Below are positions 60,562 to 64,000 of a stretch of 64,000 nucleotides of DNA, piece after piece. The stretch is from Thioclava sp. GXIMD2076 (GTDB lineage: Bacteria; Pseudomonadota; Alphaproteobacteria; Rhodobacterales; Rhodobacteraceae). Under the pieces are notes generated by a model, which worked only from the letters and a program-made list of their open reading frames with translations, had not been told where the DNA came from and searched no databases. The position numbers and the translations under genes were made by a program. Numbering within the stretch: position 1 is the stretch's first letter; the number at the start of each line of letters is the position of its first letter. The stretch is taken from NCBI RefSeq assembly GCF_037949795.1, contig NZ_CP149932.1, positions 434,001 to 498,000 of the forward strand, written 5' to 3'.

Positions 60562-61019
60562 GCCGCAAGCCCATGCGTGGTGGTCAATACGCCATGCAGG
60601 GCAGCCGGATCGGTGTTGGAGCGCAGTTTTTTGCAGGTGTCTTCATTGCGCATCGTGCGCGACACGAGCGCCAACGCTTTCAGGTGGTCCACGCCCGAGC
60701 TTTTGGGTGCCAGAAGGCCAAAGACCAGATCCACAGGCTGGCGGTCCACCGCATCGAAATCGAGCGGTTTTTCCAGACGCATGAACACGCCCACAACGTG
60801 ATCCAGCCCGTGCAGACGCGCATGCGGCAGCGCGACACCATGGCCCACACCGGTCGGCCCTAGGCTTTCGCGCTCCTGCAGCGCATCCACGATAACCGCG
60901 GCATCAAGCCCGTAAGCCTGTGCCGCGATATCTGCCAGATCCTGAAACAGACGCTTTTTGCTAGCCACATTGGCAACCGCGCGAACGGCTGACGGGCGAA
61001 GCAGAGAGGATAGATCCAT
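60558..61019 (-). CDS. ptsN: PTS IIA-Ntr regulatory protein PtsN
   Basis: A 153-residue EIIA-Ntr-type protein. The phosphorylated histidine is in GVALPHARL (His66). It receives phosphate from the Npr/PtsP chain and adjusts nitrogen, potassium and envelope responses. AAGGA precedes the ATG. It is the last gene of a run with hpf, 35 bp downstream of it. Confidence 0.94.
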   Translation of the reverse strand: MDLSSLLRPSAVRAVANVASKKRLFQDLADIAAQAYGLDAAVIVDALQERESLGPTGVGHGVALPHARLHGLDHVVGVFMRLEKPLDFDAVDRQPVDLVFGLLAPKSSGVDHLKALALVSRTMRNEDTCKKLRSNTDPAALHGVLTTTHGLAA

Positions 61020-61054
61020 CGGTCCTTTTTCCGCGCCTTTCGGAGATCAGGCGC

Positions 61055-61633
61055 TTACTTGCTGTGACGGGGGTCAATCCAGCCAATATTGCCATCTTCA
61101 CGCTGATAGACAACATTAACCCCGCCATGTTTTTCGTTGCGGAAGACCAAAAGCGGCTTATGGGCGAGCTCCATCTGCATCACCGCATCACCGACAGAGA
61201 GGGTCTGAACCCGCGTCTCCATCTCCGCCACGATCATGGGCGCATCGCCCCCTTCCGCACCGGTCGATTCGTCTTCCTCTTCCGGTGCCAGCACATAAAG
61301 CCCTGCCGCTTCGAATTCAACTGCGGTGGTGCGTGCCGCCTGATGGTCTTTCAGCCGGCGCTTATGGCGGCGCAGCTGTTTATCCATTTTTTCCTGAAGG
61401 GCGTCGAAGGCAGCATAGACCTCGGTCGCTACGCCTTTGGCCTGCGCAGTCAGACCCGTGGACAGGTGCACGGTCGCTTCGCAGATATACTCATGCGCGT
61501 TTTTCGAAAACACGACGGTGGCATCGGTCGGTCGTTGAGAATATTTCTCGACCGTGCTGCCCAGCTCGGTTTTGACATGGGTCTGCAGAGCTTCACCGAT
61601 ATCAAGCTGTTTGCCGCTAATTTGGTAACGCAT
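61055..61633 (-). CDS. hpf: Ribosome hibernation promoting factor, long form (HPF)
   Basis: A 192-residue long-form HPF. The N-terminal domain (MRYQISGKQLDIGEALQTHV) has the S30AE/HPF fold that sits in the ribosomal A and P sites; the C-terminal domain (about 130-190, with VQTLSVGDAVMQMELAHKPLLVFRNEKHGGVNVVYQREDGNIGWIDPRHS) promotes 100S dimers. GGAAGGAG precedes the ATG at 61633; upstream in-frame codons lack a Shine-Dalgarno. A GGTGC-tcg-GCACC hairpin (61663-61675) lies in the leader. It lies between lptB and ptsN. Confidence 0.95.
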   Translation of the reverse strand: MRYQISGKQLDIGEALQTHVKTELGSTVEKYSQRPTDATVVFSKNAHEYICEATVHLSTGLTAQAKGVATEVYAAFDALQEKMDKQLRRHKRRLKDHQAARTTAVEFEAAGLYVLAPEEEDESTGAEGGDAPMIVAEMETRVQTLSVGDAVMQMELAHKPLLVFRNEKHGGVNVVYQREDGNIGWIDPRHSK

Positions 61634-61935
61634 GGCGTCTCCTTCCTTTATGACTGACCAACGGTGCTCGGCACCATATTTACAGTCGGTTAAATTCTGT
61701 GAGGGGGCACACCTTTCCTGCTCGTTCCCGACATCGGGCAAGGAAAAAAGCGGACCGGGCAGCCACCGTGAGGGCTGCGCAAAGCATCGGGAATATGATG
61801 ACCAGATCACGCATTTGATTACATTTGGGAACGATCCCAAGGGGAAGTCAACGGGTGATCGTCGCCGCATTGCAGCACATGACAGCCATGTGACGGCACG
61901 TTCTTACGGCCTCACATCGCTGTAAAATCCGCCAG
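61634..61935. other. Leader and promoter region of hpf (302 bp)
   Basis: The gap between the hpf start and the lptB stop contains two dyads: GGTGC-tcg-GCACC (61663-61675), in the expected hpf leader, and TTGGGA-acga-TCCCAA (61825-61840), a perfect 6-bp inverted repeat with a 4-nt spacer that could be an operator or the terminator of lptB. No gene is convincing. rpoN, which commonly occupies this position in other proteobacteria, is absent. Confidence 0.5.
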
Positions 61936-62688
61936 TTACTGGAAGCGGAAATCCTGACCGAGATAGACGCGACGGACGTCCTCGTTATTGACGACCTCTT
62001 CCGTCGTGCCCGACATGAGCACCTGACCATCGTGCAGGATGTAGGCGCGATCAACGATTTCAAGTGTTTCACGCACGTTATGATCGGTGATCAGCACCCC
62101 GATGCCACGCTCTTTCAACTGCGCCACCAGATGGCGGATATCGCCCACCGCGATCGGGTCGACGCCCGCGAAGGGCTCGTCGAGCAGCAGATATTTCGGG
62201 TCCGCTGCGAGGCAGCGCGCGATTTCGCAGCGGCGGCGTTCGCCCCCCGAAAGCGCCAGAGCGGGCGAATTGCGCAGATGTTCGATCGAGAAATCGCTTA
62301 GCAATTCCTCGAGCCGTTCACGGCGGCGGTGACGGTCCTCCACCGCTATTTCCAAAACGGCCATAATATTTTGCTCGACCGTCAACCCGCGGAAGATCGA
62401 CGCTTCCTGCGGAAGATAGCCGATTCCGAATCGCGCGCGGCGATACATGGGCAGACCGGTCACGTTGCGACCATCAATGCTCACCTGCCCCGCATCCGGC
62501 GTGATCAGCCCCGCGATATTGTAAAAACAGGTGGTCTTGCCCGAACCGTTTGGGCCTAGCAGCGCTACCACCTCGCCACGGTTCAGCCGCAGCGACACAT
62601 CACGCAGAACCACCTTCTTGCGGTAGCCCTTGCGCAGATTGGTTACGCTCAGCCCATGGCTGGCCGGTTCGAGTGCTGCGTCCATCAT
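61936..62688 (-). CDS. lptB: LPS export ABC transporter ATP-binding protein LptB
   Basis: A 250-residue ATPase that powers LPS extraction by LptFG. Walker A is GPNGSGKTT (45-53), signature LSGGERRRCEI and Walker B LLLDEPFAGVDPIAV, with the LptB switch region QLKERGIGVLITDHNVRETLEIVDRAYIL. Tandem ATGs at 62688 and 62685 overlap the lptA stop (ATGA). It completes the lptC-lptA-lptB run. Confidence 0.97.
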   Translation of the reverse strand: MMDAALEPASHGLSVTNLRKGYRKKVVLRDVSLRLNRGEVVALLGPNGSGKTTCFYNIAGLITPDAGQVSIDGRNVTGLPMYRRARFGIGYLPQEASIFRGLTVEQNIMAVLEIAVEDRHRRRERLEELLSDFSIEHLRNSPALALSGGERRRCEIARCLAADPKYLLLDEPFAGVDPIAVGDIRHLVAQLKERGIGVLITDHNVRETLEIVDRAYILHDGQVLMSGTTEEVVNNEDVRRVYLGQDFRFQ

Positions 62689-63170
62689 TGCCCCCCGGGC
62701 GCCAGAATCGTGCGCACGCGCCCGTCCATCTGCCCTGTCCCGGTCGTCAGATCGACCGTCAGCTTGTTACCGGAGAGCGCGTTATCGCCTTGGGTCAGCA
62801 GCACATCACCCGTCATGACCAGATTGCCATTGCGCACGTCATAGACCGCATCCTGCGACTTGGCCGCATCACTCGCCGACACCAGCGTAACACCGCCTGA
62901 AGCGATCAGCCGGTTGATCTCGCTCTGCGTCTGACCGTATTCCACATGCAGTTCCGCCGCTTTCAGGCGCATATCGTCCTGCACAACGAGAACATTCCCA
63001 CGGAAGACAGCCTCACCGGTCGACTGGTCGACCTGCAGACTGTCGGAGGTGATCTCCACTGGAGCCTTCGTATTCGTCGACAGCCCGCCAAAATCCACCT
63101 GTTGCGCCGCGCCAAGCGACGGGATCGCCATCGAAGCCGCCACAATGATTGCCGTCAAGATTTGCCGCAT
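62685..63170 (-). CDS. lptA: LPS transport periplasmic protein LptA
   Basis: A 161-residue periplasmic OstA-like protein that bridges LptC and LptD. A signal peptide (MRQILTAIIVAASMAIPSLGAAQ) is followed by beta-jellyroll stretches such as VEITSDSLQVDQSTGEAVFRGNVLV and GNLVMTGDVLLTQGDNALSGNKLTVDL. The ATG at 63170 is used (a GTG directly before it is less likely), with AAGGTGG upstream. It overlaps lptB by 4 nt and follows lptC by 10 bp. Confidence 0.95.
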   Translation of the reverse strand: MRQILTAIIVAASMAIPSLGAAQQVDFGGLSTNTKAPVEITSDSLQVDQSTGEAVFRGNVLVVQDDMRLKAAELHVEYGQTQSEINRLIASGGVTLVSASDAAKSQDAVYDVRNGNLVMTGDVLLTQGDNALSGNKLTVDLTTGTGQMDGRVRTILAPGGQ

Positions 63171-63180
63171 CACACCACCT

Positions 63181-63783
63181 TCATTCTTGGGGCTGGTATA
63201 CCAGCTTCACGCCCTTGGTGAAGAGCAGATTATTGGACCCACCAGGCTCGGGCTGGGAAAGCTCCATCGCACCCGCATCGAGCACCCCCATCGGCGCCTC
63301 GCCATGCACCGCACCGGGCGAAAGGACGCGGGTCTGGTCCGTGCTGATCTCGATCAGGTCGGAGCGCATCCGGTAATCGGTCGATGTCTGCATCGCCACA
63401 CCCTCGCTCAACTCTATCAGATCTTCATCGGGGCGGATCTGACCCGCCGTCGCATTGAGATCGACCACGAGCCCGGACCGTGTCTGGAGCTTGGCCACAA
63501 GCTGCTGCACCGAACTCCCGTCGCCATTTCCGGGCTGGAGAATCGCCCGCGAACCGCGCACCGAAAGGGCAGCGCCTTCTTTTGTGACACCGGCATATTC
63601 CGGCGCCACCACTTGCGGCTCACGCGCCAGTTCCTCGATATCGACATCGGAATAGGGAATGACCGTGCCCGGCTCCACCCGATGCCCGATCAGGAAGACC
63701 GACGACAGCAGAACAAGCGCCGCAAGAGGAAGCAGCGTCTTGGCCCAGGTGACCAGCATGGAATGGCGGTTGTCACGGATCAT
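63181..63783 (-). CDS. lptC: LPS export protein LptC
   Basis: A 200-residue bitopic protein with one N-terminal transmembrane helix (TLLPLAALVLLSSVFLIG) and a periplasmic OstA-like domain. It receives LPS from LptFG/LptB and passes it to LptA. The ATG at 63783 has a weak Shine-Dalgarno but is 12 bp after the rnd stop. The order rnd-lptC-lptA-lptB is typical in alphaproteobacteria. Confidence 0.94.
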   Translation of the reverse strand: MIRDNRHSMLVTWAKTLLPLAALVLLSSVFLIGHRVEPGTVIPYSDVDIEELAREPQVVAPEYAGVTKEGAALSVRGSRAILQPGNGDGSSVQQLVAKLQTRSGLVVDLNATAGQIRPDEDLIELSEGVAMQTSTDYRMRSDLIEISTDQTRVLSPGAVHGEAPMGVLDAGAMELSQPEPGGSNNLLFTKGVKLVYQPQE

Positions 63784-63795
63784 GGGGGACTGGGA

Positions 63796-64000
63796 TTAGT
63801 GATGGAAGATATCGCTCGGCTCGTCCCATCCCAGAAGATCCAGTTGGGCACGGGCGGGCAGGAAGTCGAAACAGGCCTGGGCGAGCTGCAGACGGTCCTC
63901 GCGCACGAGACGCGGCAGAAGCCCCGCCTTCAGCTTGTGCAGATGCAGAACATCGGAGGCCGCATATTCTTTCTGCGCCTCGGTCAGAACCGGAGCGCCC
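63796..64000 (-). CDS. rnd: Ribonuclease D, C-terminal part
   Basis: The gene continues past the right edge; 67 residues before the stop are visible: ...EAQKEYAASDVLHLHKLKAGLLPRLVREDRLQLAQACFDFLPARAQLDLLGWDEPSDIFHH. The YAASDVLHL segment matches exonuclease motif III (YxxxD) of the RNase D DEDD family, which trims the 3' ends of tRNA and other structured RNAs. The short form (no HRDC domain) is usual in alphaproteobacteria. lptC follows after 12 bp. Confidence 0.92.
   Translation of the reverse strand, partial: GAPVLTEAQKEYAASDVLHLHKLKAGLLPRLVREDRLQLAQACFDFLPARAQLDLLGWDEPSDIFHH

Noticed and set aside
1..64000. Mobile elements, tRNA genes, CRISPR arrays, toxin-antitoxin pairs
   Set aside because: Gaps between genes were read on both strands. 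No transposase, integrase, tRNA-like fold or regular spacer repeat was seen.

Overview
The window reads as chromosomal DNA of a GC-rich alphaproteobacterium, most likely Rhodobacterales (Rhodobacter/Paracoccus/Thioclava-like). This is inferred from gene order: a ccoNOQP-ccoGHIS cluster beside a universal stress gene, fnrL and hemN; an lptC-lptA-lptB-hpf-ptsN run without rpoN; and DUF1285, MoxR/DUF58/DUF4159 and DUF5928-type genes. I saw no rRNA, tRNA, CRISPR array, insertion sequence or prophage. Nearly all of the sequence is ordinary coding DNA in tight, often 1-4 nt overlapping operons.

Region by region. (1) 1-7346: a DEAD-box helicase (cut by the left edge), aerobic hemF, a lipoprotein, an SDR protein lacking its catalytic lysine, an RsmC-like methyltransferase, clpS, a HAD phosphatase and a DacC/PBP5-type D,D-carboxypeptidase with a SPOR tail. 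(2) 7382-20185: a microaerobic respiration block: ccoGHIS (assembly and copper supply), ccoNOQP (cbb3 oxidase), a universal stress protein, a PhzF protein, fnrL and hemN. Four FNR-type boxes (TTGAY-N4-RTCAA) lie before ccoG, ccoN, the usp gene and between fnrL and hemN, so FnrL probably co-ordinates the block. (3) 20194-27435: a yejABEF-type peptide transporter ending in an overlapping glycosyltransferase gene. (4) 27458-34831: a membrane-anchored cytochrome c, then a MoxR-DUF58-DUF4159-membrane protein operon. (5) 34910-43065: DUF1285, a TIM-barrel protein with an AT-hook-like tail, a glycosyltransferase, a cation diffusion facilitator, polA, a single-domain globin, a small zinc-finger protein and an ABC ATPase.

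(6) 43137-50155: the ectoine island. ectA-ectB-ectC-ask runs leftward. A MarR regulator (EctR-like) diverges from it and is followed by an ectoine hydrolase (DoeA/EutD type) and an ArgE-like M20 deacetylase. The shared 176-bp AT-rich promoter region contains a nearly perfect 32-bp dyad. Putting ectoine hydrolysis and deacetylation beside synthesis, without the rest of the catabolic pathway or a transporter, suggests a recycling loop through diaminobutyrate. This is the most interesting arrangement in the window.

(7) 50482-60561: a surface-polysaccharide region: an ABC-2 export permease, cysQ (PAP phosphatase), kdsB, galU, galE, two tandem paralogous GT2-like enzymes, a GT14/DUF5928 protein and a large sulfotransferase. 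Together they suggest a sulfated glycan. (8) 60558-64000: ptsN, long-form hpf, lptB, lptA, lptC and the 3' end of rnd.

Functions are assigned from motifs and family knowledge without database searches. Start codons were chosen from visible Shine-Dalgarno sequences and gene overlaps.
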